64,000 nt of DNA from Pseudodonghicola flavimaris (GTDB lineage Bacteria > Pseudomonadota > Alphaproteobacteria > Rhodobacterales > Rhodobacteraceae), in the NCBI RefSeq assembly GCF_030164425.1, contig NZ_JASNJD010000001.1, positions 310,001 to 374,000 on the forward strand, in the 5' to 3' direction. Every line of letters starts with the position of its first letter. Within the stretch, counting starts at the first letter, position 1. Shown piece after piece: positions 55,785 through 64,000 of this stretch. Under the pieces are notes generated by a model that was given only the letters and a program-made list of their open reading frames with translations, was not told where the DNA came from and did not search any database. The translations under genes and the position numbers were made by a program.

Positions 55785-56198
55785 ATGAAACGGATTATCA
55801 TGGGCCTATGGATCGCGCTGACGCTGGTGGTGATCGGCTTTGGCTATGTCCGGCTGGCTCCCGACAATCCGTCAGACTGGCATCTGCCGCCGGAGGTGCA
55901 GCGCAATTCCGATCTGGACGGTGGCGTCAAGCGGCGGATCGAGACCGACGCGCTGGGGCTACAGCGGCTGGACGCGATCATCCGCGCCACCCCGCGGACC
56001 GAGGTTCTGGCGGGATCGGTGCCGGAGGGGATGATCACCTATGTCACCCGGTCCTGCGTCTTTGGCTTTCCCGATTACACCACCGTCTATCGCAACGGCG
56101 ATGTGCTGGAAATCTACGGTCGGCTGCGGTTCGGCCGGTCAGATTTCGGTGTGAACCGGGCGCGGGTGGAGCGCTGGCTGCAGACCTTCCAACCGTGA
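55785..56198 (+). CDS. DUF1499 domain protein
   Basis: A 137-residue protein with an N-terminal membrane anchor or signal (MGLWIALTLVVIGFGYVRLA, residues 6-25) and a DUF1499 domain (residues about 50-135: LQRLDAIIRATPRTEVLAGS, MITYVTRSCVFGFPDYTTVY). DUF1499 proteins are small, often membrane-attached and uncharacterised. An AAGGAGCC site precedes the start. The 3' end overlaps, on the opposite strand, the last 60 bp of the small secreted protein gene. Confidence 0.9.
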   Translation: MKRIIMGLWIALTLVVIGFGYVRLAPDNPSDWHLPPEVQRNSDLDGGVKRRIETDALGLQRLDAIIRATPRTEVLAGSVPEGMITYVTRSCVFGFPDYTTVYRNGDVLEIYGRLRFGRSDFGVNRARVERWLQTFQP

Positions 56199-56456
56199 GC
56201 TGAGACAGCCGGGGAACAGTTCGCGCCACATCGGCACGTTCAGCGACATCTGGCACTGCGCGGTGAAGCGGCGGCCGTCGACCTCGAGACAGAGGGTTTC
56301 ACCCAGCTCGATCCGGGCGCCGTGGCGGTCGCTGCAGTAACAGTCCGGTGCCTTGCGGGCCGGCGCCGCCGCGGCGGGCAGGGCGGCCAGCAGGAAGACA
56401 CCGAAAAGCGGGGCCGGTAAACGCCGGGCCGACAAGGGCCGGGCTGGTGCGGGCAT
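56139..56456 (-). CDS. Small secreted cysteine-containing protein
   Basis: A 105-residue protein with a signal peptide (RRLPAPLFGVFLLAALPAAAA, cleavage near residue 31) and a short mature domain with CYCSDRHGARIELGETLCL, RFTAQCQMSLNVPMWRELF and PGC: five cysteines, enough for two disulfides. ATG 56456 follows GAGGAGGAG; earlier ATGs would lie before the signal peptide. The final 20 residues, read across the 3' end of the DUF1499 gene, may be an extension beyond the core domain. The core pattern resembles small secreted proteins of Rhodobacteraceae, but I cannot name a family. Confidence 0.72.
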   Translation of the reverse strand: MPAPARPLSARRLPAPLFGVFLLAALPAAAAPARKAPDCYCSDRHGARIELGETLCLEVDGRRFTAQCQMSLNVPMWRELFPGCLSSRLEGLQPALHPRPVHTEI

Positions 56457-56533
56457 GGGTCCACTCCTCCTCGGCCTCAGCATAGCATCTCCGCCCTCTT
56501 GACCAAAGCCTCGGGATGGAGGACACCGCGCCA

Positions 56534-57586
56534 ATGGTTCCCGAAGAACGCCTTGAACAGATCAGCCAGAGGTTTCAGTACCTCGAAGCCGCGATGGCCG
56601 ATGCCGCCGGCGGCGATATCGCCGCGCTGGCCAAGGAATATTCCGATCTGAAACCCGTGGTCGAGCAGATCGACAGCTGGCGCGCGCTCTGCGCCGATCT
56701 GGCCGAGGCCGAGGCGATGCTGGCCGATCCCGACATGCGCGAACTGGCGGAAGAGGAGCTGCCGGGCCTGCGGGCGCGGCTGCCCGAGGCGGAACATGCC
56801 TTGCAGCTGGCGCTGCTGCCGCGCGACGAGGCCGACAGCCGCGCCGCGGTTCTGGAAATCCGCCCCGGCACCGGCGGTGACGAGGCGGCGCTGTTCGCCG
56901 GCGACCTGCTGCGCATGTATCAGCGCTATGCCGAGGGTCGCGGCTGGCGCTGGGAGGTGATCGAGCTGCAGGAGACCGAGCTCGGCGGTGTGAAAGAGGC
57001 GGTGGTGCGGATCGACGGCGAAAACGTCTTCGCCCGGCTGAAATACGAATCCGGCGTGCACCGGGTGCAGCGGGTGCCGGCGACCGAAAGCGGCGGGCGC
57101 ATCCACACCTCTGCCGCCACCGTGGCCGTGCTGCCGGAGGCGCAGGACGTCGACATCAGGATCGATCCGAACGATCTGCGCATCGACACCATGCGCAGCT
57201 CCGGTGCCGGTGGCCAGCATGTGAACACCACCGATTCCGCGGTGCGCATCACCCATTTGCCGACCGGTATCGTGGTGACCTCCTCGGAGAAGTCGCAACA
57301 CCGCAACCGCGAGATCGCCCTGCAGGTGCTGCGGACCCGGCTCTATGACATGGAACGGCAGAAGGCGCATGATGCCCGCTCCGAGGCGCGCAAGAGCCAG
57401 GTCGGCTCCGGCGACCGCAGCGAACGCATCCGCACCTATAACTTCCCGCAGGGCCGGATGACCGATCACCGCATCAACCTGACGCTCTATAAACTGGATC
57501 AGGTGATGCAGGGCGATCTGGACGAGGTGATCGATGCGCTCACCGCCGACGATCAAGCCCGCATGCTCGCCGAGATGGGGCAATGA
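56534..57586 (+). CDS. prfA: Peptide chain release factor 1
   Basis: A 350-residue factor that ends translation at UAA and UAG. It has the codon-recognition motif PAT in [19 protein letters not shown] near residue 180, and GGQ in [18 protein letters not shown] near 225. ATG 56534 is chosen (a GGAGGA site lies 10 bp upstream, and Rhodobacter homologues begin MVP); ATG 56516 would add six residues. The stop overlaps prmC, whose product methylates the GGQ glutamine. Confidence 0.96.
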   Translation: MVPEERLEQISQRFQYLEAAMADAAGGDIAALAKEYSDLKPVVEQIDSWRALCADLAEAEAMLADPDMRELAEEELPGLRARLPEAEHALQLALLPRDEADSRAAVLEIRPGTGGDEAALFAGDLLRMYQRYAEGRGWRWEVIELQETELGGVKEAVVRIDGENVFARLKYESGVHRVQRVPATESGGRIHTSAATVAVLPEAQDVDIRIDPNDLRIDTMRSSGAGGQHVNTTDSAVRITHLPTGIVVTSSEKSQHRNREIALQVLRTRLYDMERQKAHDARSEARKSQVGSGDRSERIRTYNFPQGRMTDHRINLTLYKLDQVMQGDLDEVIDALTADDQARMLAEMGQ

Positions 57587-58425
57587 CCGGGGCGCTGACG
57601 GCCGCCCAGGCGATGGCCGCCGCCGCCGCCCGGCTGCGCGCCGCCGGCGTCGACAGCCCGGCCCGCGATGCCCGGGTGCTGCTGGCCCATGCCGCCCGGA
57701 TCGAGGCCGCCCGCGTCACCCTGATCGCCCCCGAGGAACTGGATCACGACGTGGCCGACCGCTATGAACAGCTGATCGCGCTGCGCGCCATCCGGGTGCC
57801 GGTGTCGCATCTGATCGGGGAGCGCGATTTCTACGGCCGCCGGTTCAAGGTCTCTGGCGAGGTGCTGGACCCGCGGCCGGAGACCGAGACGCTGATCGAG
57901 GCGGCGCTGGCCGAACCCTTTGAACGGCTGCTGGATCTCGGTGTCGGCTCCGGCTGCATCCTGGTCACGCTGCTGGCCGAACGCCCCGGCGCCACCGGTC
58001 TCGGCGTCGATCTGTCCGAAGCCGCTTGCCTGCAGGCCAGCGCCAATGCGGTGCTGCACCGGGTGACGCCACGCGCCGATATCCGCCAGTCCGACTGGTT
58101 CGATGCGGTCACGGGGACATTCGACCTGATCGTTTCCAACCCGCCCTATATCGCCGCGGATGAGATGGCGGGCCTCTCCGAGGAGGTGCGCCGCCATGAG
58201 CCGCATCTGGCGCTCACCGACGGTGGCGACGGGCTCGGGGCCTATCGCCGCATCGCGGCGGGGGTGGCCGGGCATCTGCGGCCGGGCGGGCGGCTGCTGG
58301 TGGAAATCGGCCCGACCCAGGCGGCGGCGGTCTGCGGCATCTTTTCGCAGGCGGGGCTGAGCGATCTGAACGTGGTTCCCGATCTCGACGGTCGCGACCG
58401 GGTGGTCAGCGCCCGGTTGCGCTAA
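57583..58425 (+). CDS. prmC: Release factor glutamine N5-methyltransferase
   Basis: A 280-residue methyltransferase that modifies the GGQ glutamine of release factors. It has an N-terminal helical domain, the SAM motif [16 protein letters not shown] near residues 114-129 and the catalytic NPPY in [13 protein letters not shown] near 185. The ATG overlaps the prfA stop (ATGA), so enzyme and substrate are made together. Confidence 0.96.
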   Translation: MTGALTAAQAMAAAAARLRAAGVDSPARDARVLLAHAARIEAARVTLIAPEELDHDVADRYEQLIALRAIRVPVSHLIGERDFYGRRFKVSGEVLDPRPETETLIEAALAEPFERLLDLGVGSGCILVTLLAERPGATGLGVDLSEAACLQASANAVLHRVTPRADIRQSDWFDAVTGTFDLIVSNPPYIAADEMAGLSEEVRRHEPHLALTDGGDGLGAYRRIAAGVAGHLRPGGRLLVEIGPTQAAAVCGIFSQAGLSDLNVVPDLDGRDRVVSARLR

Positions 58426-58663
58426 CAACCGGGGAGCCGAGGCAACAGATCGGCGGCTTCGGTCGAAAAATGCGTTTTTTTTCCTTGGGCCTCTTGTCTG
58501 ACCGCTCAGGACATGTTTACTCAACAGCGTTGTTCAGGACGAGGCACCCGCTGCTTCCCTGCAACGCCAAGCCCCAAAAGTCGTAGCTCCGGCCAAGTGA
58601 CACAAGGCGCAAGACGCGCAGCCAGGATCATACGACAATAATTACAAGGCTGACGTTAGGTAC

Positions 58664-59329
58664 ATGAGATCGTCCAAATCCCGTTCGCGGTCCAAATCGA
58701 GCCGCAGTCGTCCCTCTGGCGGAAACGTTGTCAACCGTGTGTTCGACAGCTCCGGTCCCGAGGGCAAGGTGCGTGGCACGCCGCAACAGATCATCGATAA
58801 ATACAATCAGCTGGCCCGCGATGCGCAGCTCTCGAATGACCGTGTGGCGGCCGAGAACTTCCAGCAACATGCGGAGCATTACCTGCGTCTGTTGAGCGAA
58901 GCGCAGCGCGAGCAGGACCAGCGCCGCGAAGAGCAGGAGCGGCAGAACCGCGAACGCCAGGCCGAACGCGATCGCGAGCGCGCCGAACGGCAGGAACGCG
59001 AGTCCGGCGCCAAGCCCGCCAGCGACCCGGCCGAGGCGCCGCAGCCCGAGATCGGGGCGCCGGAACCGGCCCAGCCGGATCTGCCGGCGATGGAAGCTGT
59101 CGATCTCTCCGATGGCGAAAGCAGCGGCCTGGTCGAGACCCCGGAAGACAAGCCGAAGAAACCCGCCGCCCCGCGTAAACCGCGCAGCAGCACCGCGAAG
59201 AAGGCCCCGGCGGCGAAGAAACCGCCCACCAGCCGCAAGACCACCGCGAAGAAATCCGCCGATGCGGAGGAGCCGGCCGCGGCAGAACCGGCAGCGGACA
59301 GCGACAGCTCCCCCACCGCAGCGGAATAA
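58664..59329 (+). CDS. DUF4167 domain protein
   Basis: A 221-residue, highly charged protein. Residues 1-20 are Ser/Arg/Lys-rich, residues about 22-75 form the conserved DUF4167 core (NRVFDSSGPEGKVRGTPQQI, EHYLRLLSEAQREQ), residues 80-115 are a Glu/Arg-rich coiled coil, and the remainder is Pro/Ala/Lys-rich and disordered. It follows prfA-prmC in many alphaproteobacteria. A nucleic-acid role is inference from charge. It has its own 238-bp upstream region and a strong terminator. Confidence 0.9.
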   Translation: MRSSKSRSRSKSSRSRPSGGNVVNRVFDSSGPEGKVRGTPQQIIDKYNQLARDAQLSNDRVAAENFQQHAEHYLRLLSEAQREQDQRREEQERQNRERQAERDRERAERQERESGAKPASDPAEAPQPEIGAPEPAQPDLPAMEAVDLSDGESSGLVETPEDKPKKPAAPRKPRSSTAKKAPAAKKPPTSRKTTAKKSADAEEPAAAEPAADSDSSPTAAE

Positions 59330-59358
59330 ACCCGCCGAGACAGGGGATCGCAGGATAG

Positions 59359-59396
59359 AAAAAGGCCGGGCAGGGGCGATCCCTCCCGGCCTTTTT
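59359..59396. terminator. Bidirectional terminator between DUF4167 gene and rsmA
   Basis: AAAAAGGCCGGG (59359-59370) pairs perfectly with CCCGGCCTTTTT (59385-59396), giving a poly-T tail in both directions. It lies between two convergent genes. Confidence 0.92.
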
Positions 59397-59429
59397 CTGT
59401 TTCCGACGCTGCGGCTGTCGCGGTGGGTC

Positions 59430-60272
59430 CTAAGCCGGCTTCAGCGCCCGCGCCAGGGCGCAGAACTGTTCCAGCTCCACCTGTTCGGCGCGCTCTGTCG
59501 GGGCGATGCCGGCGGCGATCAGCCGGTCCTCGATATCGGGGGCCAGCCCCTTCAGCGCCGCGCGCAGCATCTTGCGCCGTTGGTTGAAGGCGGCGGCGAC
59601 CACCCGCGACAGGGTGGCGGCATCGGCAGGATAACGCGGCTCCGGCAGCGCCTCCAGATGGACCACGGCGCTCGACACTTTCGGCGGCGGGGTGAAGGCG
59701 CCGGGCGGCAGGCTCATCACGATACGGGCCGAGGCGCGCCATTGCGCCAGGATCGCGAGCCGGCCATAGGCTTTCGATCCGGGGGCGGCGACGATGCGCT
59801 CGGCCACCTCGCGCTGGAACATCAGCGTCAGGCTCTGCCAGAACGGCGGCCAGTCCTTCGGCGTCAGCCAACGCACCAGCAGTTCCGTGCCGATGTTATA
59901 GGGCAGGTTGGCGGCGACCCGGATCGGCGGCGTCAGATGGGCCAACGGGTCGATCTCCAGCGCATCGCCGTTGATTACCTGCAGCCGGCCGGGATAGGCG
60001 GCCGCCACCTCCTCTAGCGCCGGGATGCAGCGGCTGTCCTTCTCGATGGCCAGCACATGGCGGGCGCCCTCGGCCAGCAGCCCGCGGGTCAGCCCGCCGG
60101 GGCCCGGCCCGATCTCCAGCACGTCGCAGGTGGCCAGGTCGCCGGCCTGCCGTGCGATCTTGGCTGTCAGGTTGAGATCAAGCAGGAAGTTCTGCCCCAG
60201 CGCCTTGCGCGCCGACAATCCGTGATCGGCGATCACCTGGCGCAGCGGCGGAAGCGTGTCGATGGCGCTCAT
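59430..60272 (-). CDS. rsmA: 16S rRNA dimethyladenosine transferase RsmA (KsgA)
   Basis: A 280-residue methyltransferase that dimethylates two adjacent adenosines near the 3' end of 16S rRNA. It shows [17 protein letters not shown] near residues 24-40, [16 protein letters not shown] near 50-65, and the catalytic NLPYN in [14 protein letters not shown] near 120. ATG 60272 is the start; a repeat tail reading AAAAAGAC abuts it and supplies the purine-rich leader. It ends the lptD-surA-pdxA-rsmA operon. Confidence 0.96.
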   Translation of the reverse strand: MSAIDTLPPLRQVIADHGLSARKALGQNFLLDLNLTAKIARQAGDLATCDVLEIGPGPGGLTRGLLAEGARHVLAIEKDSRCIPALEEVAAAYPGRLQVINGDALEIDPLAHLTPPIRVAANLPYNIGTELLVRWLTPKDWPPFWQSLTLMFQREVAERIVAAPGSKAYGRLAILAQWRASARIVMSLPPGAFTPPPKVSSAVVHLEALPEPRYPADAATLSRVVAAAFNQRRKMLRAALKGLAPDIEDRLIAAGIAPTERAEQVELEQFCALARALKPA

Positions 60273-60273
60273 G

Positions 60274-60304
60274 TCTTTTTCTGGCCCCAAATATCCCCGC
60301 CGGA
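60274..60304 (-). repeat. Dispersed 3'-UTR element, tail-only copy 8 at rsmA start
   Basis: On the minus strand GGCGGGGATATTTGGGGCCAG continues into AAAAAGA and ends one base before the rsmA ATG. A second, weaker tail-like segment (GGATATATTCCC) lies upstream at about 60347-60360. Hairpins 1 and 2 are not preserved. Confidence 0.62.
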
Positions 60305-60381
60305 TTCGGAAACTCCGATCCCGGCGTCGAAACATGTCATGCCGTCGGTGGGAATATATCCAGCCGGAGAAAGGCCGCAGC

Positions 60382-61350
60382 TCATGCCCCGGCCCCCATT
60401 TTCCGGGCCAGCTTCAGGGCGGCGATCAGGCTGGCCGGATTGGCGATGCCCTTGCCGGCGATATCGAAGGCGGTGCCGTGATCGGGCGAGGTGCGCACGA
60501 AGGGCAGCCCCAGCGTCACATTCACCCCCTGATCGAAATCCAGGGTCTTGATCGGGATCAGCGCCTGATCGTGATACATGCAGATCGCCGCGTCATAGCG
60601 GGCGCGGGCGGCGGCATGGAACATCGTATCGGCGGGGTGCGGACCGCTGAGGGTAAAGCCGTCCTGCGCGATCTCGGCCAGCAGCGGCGCGATCCAGTCC
60701 AGTTCCTCCCGCCCCATGGCGCCGCCTTCGCCGGCATGGGGATTGAGACCGGCCACCGCGAGGCGCGGGCAGGCGATGCCGAAGCGCTGGCGCAGGTCGC
60801 GCGCGGTTATCTCGATGGTCTCGCGCAGGAGCGTCGGGGTCAGCCGTTTCGGCACCTCCGACAGGGCGATGTGGATGGTGGTGGGCACCACCCGCAGCCG
60901 GTCGGAGGCGAGCATCATCACCACCCGCTCGACCCCCGCCAGCGCGGCGAGGAATTCGGTATGGCCGGGATAGGCGAAGCCGGCGCCGTCGATCAGCGCC
61001 TTCTTGTGGATCGGTGCGGTGCAAACGGCGCTGGCCCGGCCCTGTTGCACCAGTTCCACCGCCTTTTCGATCGCCGCGATGGTGCCCCGGGCATTGGCCG
61101 GATCGGCCTGGCCGGGGGTGCAGGGGGCGGCGAAATCCAGTGGCAGCACCGGCAGCGCCCGGGCGGCGGCGGTGGCTGCCTTGGCCGGATCGTCGATCGT
61201 GGCCACAGGCGTGCCCTCGGGCAGGTGGCGCGGATCGCCGATCCAGACGAAGGGGCAATCGGCCCCCAGCGCCTGCCAGGCCTTGACCGCCAGTTCCGGG
61301 CCGATGCCGGCGGGTTCGCCGCAGCTCAGCGCGATGGGGGCGGTGGTCAT
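60382..61350 (-). CDS. pdxA: 4-hydroxythreonine-4-phosphate dehydrogenase
   Basis: A 322-residue enzyme of pyridoxal phosphate synthesis. It shows [17 protein letters not shown] at residues 9-25, [26 protein letters not shown] near 129-154 (metal His), [15 protein letters not shown] near 200, and [26 protein letters not shown] near 257-282, with the third metal His. The ATG overlaps the surA stop (ATGA). The order surA-pdxA-rsmA is as in E. coli. Confidence 0.96.
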   Translation of the reverse strand: MTTAPIALSCGEPAGIGPELAVKAWQALGADCPFVWIGDPRHLPEGTPVATIDDPAKAATAAARALPVLPLDFAAPCTPGQADPANARGTIAAIEKAVELVQQGRASAVCTAPIHKKALIDGAGFAYPGHTEFLAALAGVERVVMMLASDRLRVVPTTIHIALSEVPKRLTPTLLRETIEITARDLRQRFGIACPRLAVAGLNPHAGEGGAMGREELDWIAPLLAEIAQDGFTLSGPHPADTMFHAAARARYDAAICMYHDQALIPIKTLDFDQGVNVTLGLPFVRTSPDHGTAFDIAGKGIANPASLIAALKLARKMGAGA

Positions 61351-62612
61351 TGGTCCTCGATCAGCGCGTCGGCCTTGAGCTGGGCCAGAAGGCTTTCGGC
61401 GTAGCTTTTCAGCCGCTGTTCCACCAGCCCCTGCGAGATCTGTTCGCGGGTGGCATCGGCGGCCACGTCGGCGGTTCGGCCGCAGAGCATCAGCAGCACC
61501 AGCGTCTGGCCGTTGTTGCGGGTCAGCGCGATGGAGGTTTCGCCCTTGTCGAGCTTGGATAGCTCCAGCGCCACGTCGCGCGGGATCTCGGCAGGTGCCA
61601 CCGATTTGCGCTCCAGCACCTCGGGCGGCTGACCCTTGGCGACGCCATAGAGATCGTCACAGGTATCGACCCGGTTCAGCACCTGCTGCGCGGCGGCCAG
61701 ACCTTCGGGGCCGCGGCCGCCTGGGATGTAATAGGCGGCATAGTCGATCTTGGCATAGCGCGGTTCGACCACGCTGCCTTCGCGCACGCCGCGCATCTGG
61801 AACAGCGCCACGGCATTGGGCAGCATCAGCGGGGTGGAGATCTCGCCCTTCTTCAGGCCGAGGATCACCGGCTGCAGCGCGCCCGGCAGCCGCGACAGCG
61901 GCATCCAGTCGAGCCGGCCGCCGTTGACGCGGCTGTTGCTGGCCGAATATTGCGCCGCCGCCGAGGAGAAGGCCTCATAGGTCTGCAAATCGGCTATATC
62001 GGCGGCCAGCGCGTCGACCTGGTCCAGCGTCTGCGGCGTCACCGGGATGATCACCTCCGACAGCAGCACCTGCAGGCCGCCACCGCGTCCGGCCTGACCC
62101 AGAGCGCGGTCGATTTCGGCCGGGGTGGGACGGGCGCGGGCGCCATAGCGGGTGCCGATATAGTCGCGCCACAGCAGGCTGGATTTGACGAAATCGCGCA
62201 CGGTTTCCTGCGAAACGCCGCCCTGTTTCAGCGCCTGGATGAATTCATCGGTGGACATATTGGCGCGGCGGGCCATCTCGTCGATCCCGGCCTGCACGTC
62301 CTCGGGGGCGACGGTGACATCCAGCGTCTTTGCGGCCTGGGTTTTCAGGCGGTCCTCGATCAGCGCCTCACGCGCCAGCTTGACCTGATCGCCGGGCGCG
62401 TTCAGCAGCCGCAGCAGCTGGATCCGCTGTTCCAGTTCGAACTGGGTGACCACATCGCCGTTGACGGTGATCGCCGGGGCGAAAAGCCCCTGTGCCGCCA
62501 CCGGGGCGGGGGCCAGCCCGGCCATCGGGACAAGCCCGAGGCTCGCCGCCAGGCAAATCGCACCGGTGCTCCGGCTCAGGGTGTGCAGCAGGGGGGTCAG
62601 GATTTTCCGCAT
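61347..62612 (-). CDS. surA: Periplasmic chaperone/peptidyl-prolyl isomerase SurA-like
   Basis: A 421-residue secreted chaperone for outer membrane proteins. It has a signal peptide (residues 1-41, ending PAPVAAQ), an N-terminal SurA domain (ITVNGDVVTQFELEQRIQLLRL, ALIEDRLKTQAAK), and one parvulin-like region near 180-285 (QVLLSEVIIPVTPQTLDQ, GGRLDWMPLSRLPGAL). E. coli SurA has two parvulin domains; here one is recognisable and the second is weak, as in alphaproteobacteria. Its start overlaps lptD by 16 bp. Confidence 0.92.
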   Translation of the reverse strand: MRKILTPLLHTLSRSTGAICLAASLGLVPMAGLAPAPVAAQGLFAPAITVNGDVVTQFELEQRIQLLRLLNAPGDQVKLAREALIEDRLKTQAAKTLDVTVAPEDVQAGIDEMARRANMSTDEFIQALKQGGVSQETVRDFVKSSLLWRDYIGTRYGARARPTPAEIDRALGQAGRGGGLQVLLSEVIIPVTPQTLDQVDALAADIADLQTYEAFSSAAAQYSASNSRVNGGRLDWMPLSRLPGALQPVILGLKKGEISTPLMLPNAVALFQMRGVREGSVVEPRYAKIDYAAYYIPGGRGPEGLAAAQQVLNRVDTCDDLYGVAKGQPPEVLERKSVAPAEIPRDVALELSKLDKGETSIALTRNNGQTLVLLMLCGRTADVAADATREQISQGLVEQRLKSYAESLLAQLKADALIEDQ

Positions 62613-64000
62613 GATCGCCTGTATTTCACTGTTCCGCTCTCCACGGCGAAGCCGCTGAGCGCGATGGTAAAGCCGAAATCGGTCGAAGGCTCAACACTCG
62701 AGGACGAGGTATAGCGCCGGTTGACCGAAAGGTCGACCGTTACGCATTCGTTGCGGTAGATCAGGCCGACACCCGCGTATGTGGCATTGTCCGAGGCGAT
62801 GTCATAGCGCAGATTGGCGCTGGCGGTCCAATTCTGGGTCACCTGATAACTGCCGTCGAACCAGAGTTCGGAGAGATCCTCGCTGCGCCCCTCGGCGGTA
62901 TCGGTGCCAAGCCAGAGGTAAGAGCCGCGCAGCGCGATGCGCTTGCCGGCCCAGTCGCCGCGCAGCTCCATCTTCGAGAAGCTGAAAGAATCGTCCAGCA
63001 GCCCGCGGGCGGTCAGCGCCAGCCCGGTCTGGGTCCTGAGCTGGCCGGCCAGCAGCACGTCGGAACTGCCGTCCGCCAGGCCGGAGGTGGTGGAGAAATT
63101 CGCATCCGCCGTGCCGCGGAACACCTGGGCCACGGTGGCGGCGGCCTGCCAGCCGGCGGGGGCGTAGCGGGCCCAGTTCACCCCCATCACCAGGGTGGTG
63201 CCATCCTCGCGCGCGTCGCCCGAGGGGAAGCGCGACAGCGACAGCAGGTTGCCCTGGTCGAATTCGACGAAGCGGCTTTCGTCGATCGGCGCGGCGGGAC
63301 CGTTCACATCGGTCCAGCCGAGCTGCATCAGCGGTTCCAGGAAATGCGTCACCCCGCCGCTGTTGGTCAGCGTCATCGGATAGCGCAGCGTCAGAGCCGC
63401 CCGTGGCGTGGTGCGGGTGATCTCGTTGCCGTAGGTGGTGTCGTCGGAGATGTTGAAGCGGTCGGCGGAGAACCCCATGCGCCAGTCGGCGCGCAGCCCG
63501 TTGTTGAAGATCCAGCTGCGTCGCCATTCCGCGTCGGCGGTGATCCGGGCGACATCGCGGCCGGTGATATTGGCGGGCGAGGTGCGCTGATAGGCGCGGC
63601 TGTCCAGCCCCAGCCGCAATTCGCCGCCCAGGGCCTGCGGGAACAGCCGGTGCTGATAGGAGAAATCGGCGATCCGGGTGGGGATCAGCGCCTCGTCCTC
63701 GCCGTCGCGCAGCGAATCGTAATGGATCGCCGCGGCACGCAGCAGGCTGTCGCGGGTGGCGCGGCTCAGCTCCACCTGGCTGCGCAGCCGGTCGTAATCG
63801 TGCAGCCCGTAATCGACCAGATAGGCGTTGTCCGAGGCGGTCTTGAGATCGAAGTTCAGCTTGAACCGGTTGCCGAGGTCGAATTCGCCGGTGGCGAACA
63901 TATAGCCGCGCGATTCATCGGGCAGCAGATCGTCCCGGGTATAGGCGCCCTCGACCTCGATCCGGCCGTGGCGGAAGGCCTGACGATAGCGCAGCCCCAG
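62597..64000 (-). CDS. lptD: LPS assembly protein LptD, N-terminal part outside window
   Basis: LptD is the outer membrane barrel that, with lipoprotein LptE, delivers lipopolysaccharide to the cell surface. The frame is open to the window end and codes 467 residues here; the whole protein is usually 700-800, so the OstA-like N-terminal domain lies beyond the window. The visible part is a chain of alternating amphipathic strands (for example FKLNFDLKTASDNAYLVDYG, LPLMQLGWTDVN-like EPLMQLGWTDVN, CVTVDLSVNRRYTSSSSVEP) ending in an aromatic strand FTIALSGF. Downstream surA, which helps fold it, is overlapped by 16 bp. Confidence 0.93.
   Translation of the reverse strand: MGLRYRQAFRHGRIEVEGAYTRDDLLPDESRGYMFATGEFDLGNRFKLNFDLKTASDNAYLVDYGLHDYDRLRSQVELSRATRDSLLRAAAIHYDSLRDGEDEALIPTRIADFSYQHRLFPQALGGELRLGLDSRAYQRTSPANITGRDVARITADAEWRRSWIFNNGLRADWRMGFSADRFNISDDTTYGNEITRTTPRAALTLRYPMTLTNSGGVTHFLEPLMQLGWTDVNGPAAPIDESRFVEFDQGNLLSLSRFPSGDAREDGTTLVMGVNWARYAPAGWQAAATVAQVFRGTADANFSTTSGLADGSSDVLLAGQLRTQTGLALTARGLLDDSFSFSKMELRGDWAGKRIALRGSYLWLGTDTAEGRSEDLSELWFDGSYQVTQNWTASANLRYDIASDNATYAGVGLIYRNECVTVDLSVNRRYTSSSSVEPSTDFGFTIALSGFAVESGTVKYRRSCGKS

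Overview
The window is a GC-rich chromosomal segment from an alphaproteobacterium, almost certainly Rhodobacteraceae (Rhodobacterales). The support is gene content and order: glnE beside an RlmI-like methyltransferase and a PIN protein, a single-cysteine DksA, yceD-rpmF-plsX-fabH-ihfA-merR, argS-SPOR-nagZ-scpA-scpB, prfA-prmC-DUF4167, and lptD-surA-pdxA-rsmA. Almost all of it is core genome. I see no insertion sequence, prophage, integrase, rRNA operon or CRISPR array. One tRNA gene (Pro, anticodon GGG) is present.

Layout. 1-13.1 kb: glnE (5' end outside the window), a small coupled protein, the methyltransferase and PIN pair, then a minus-strand block (flavin oxidoreductase, M48 protease, VWA protein, two-TM peptide, DUF2927 lipoprotein, MoxR ATPase), dksA and an FAD monooxygenase. 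13.1-16.6 kb: xth and, divergently, the most unusual locus of the window. This is a 95-residue protein made of an exact 21-residue repeat (LFPSGS four times, the last one forming the C-terminus), followed by an unassigned 359-residue protein and an EamA-type exporter. 16.7-26 kb: erpA, dgt, a cation/proton antiporter, argS, a SPOR protein, nagZ, scpA, scpB. 26-37.3 kb: dCTP deaminase, tRNA-Pro, the fatty acid/phospholipid block, bamE, olsB, an ABC-F ATPase, an MFS transporter and an SDR dehydrogenase. 37.6-49.7 kb: tyrS, anmK, a DUF985 cupin, selO, two DMT transporters, an endonuclease/phosphatase family protein, a Fur/Mur regulator, a DEAD-box helicase, an AbrB-type membrane protein, eno. 49.9-64 kb: SRPBCC and GNAT proteins, nucleoside hydrolase, mazG, an M20 amidohydrolase, speB, DUF1499, prfA-prmC, DUF4167, and the rsmA-pdxA-surA-lptD operon, cut by the window end inside lptD.

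How genes work together. Several blocks are translationally coupled by 4-bp stop/start overlaps (glnE/small protein, methyltransferase/PIN, 359-residue protein/exporter, SPOR/nagZ, scpA/scpB, prfA/prmC, surA/pdxA, nucleoside hydrolase/GNAT). Envelope work recurs: nagZ and anmK recycle murein, bamE, surA and lptD build the outer membrane, and plsX, fabH and olsB make lipids.

Two things stand out beyond ordinary annotation. The first is the repeat-peptide/359-residue protein/exporter operon at 14.2-16.6 kb, a candidate undescribed peptide system. The second is a dispersed two-hairpin element with a conserved GGGATATTT tail, found in eight intergenic gaps, always downstream of a stop codon and never in a divergent promoter region. 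A third point is the DEAD-box gene, whose reading frame runs through a terminator and into the convergent neighbour, which suggests a 3' frameshift.
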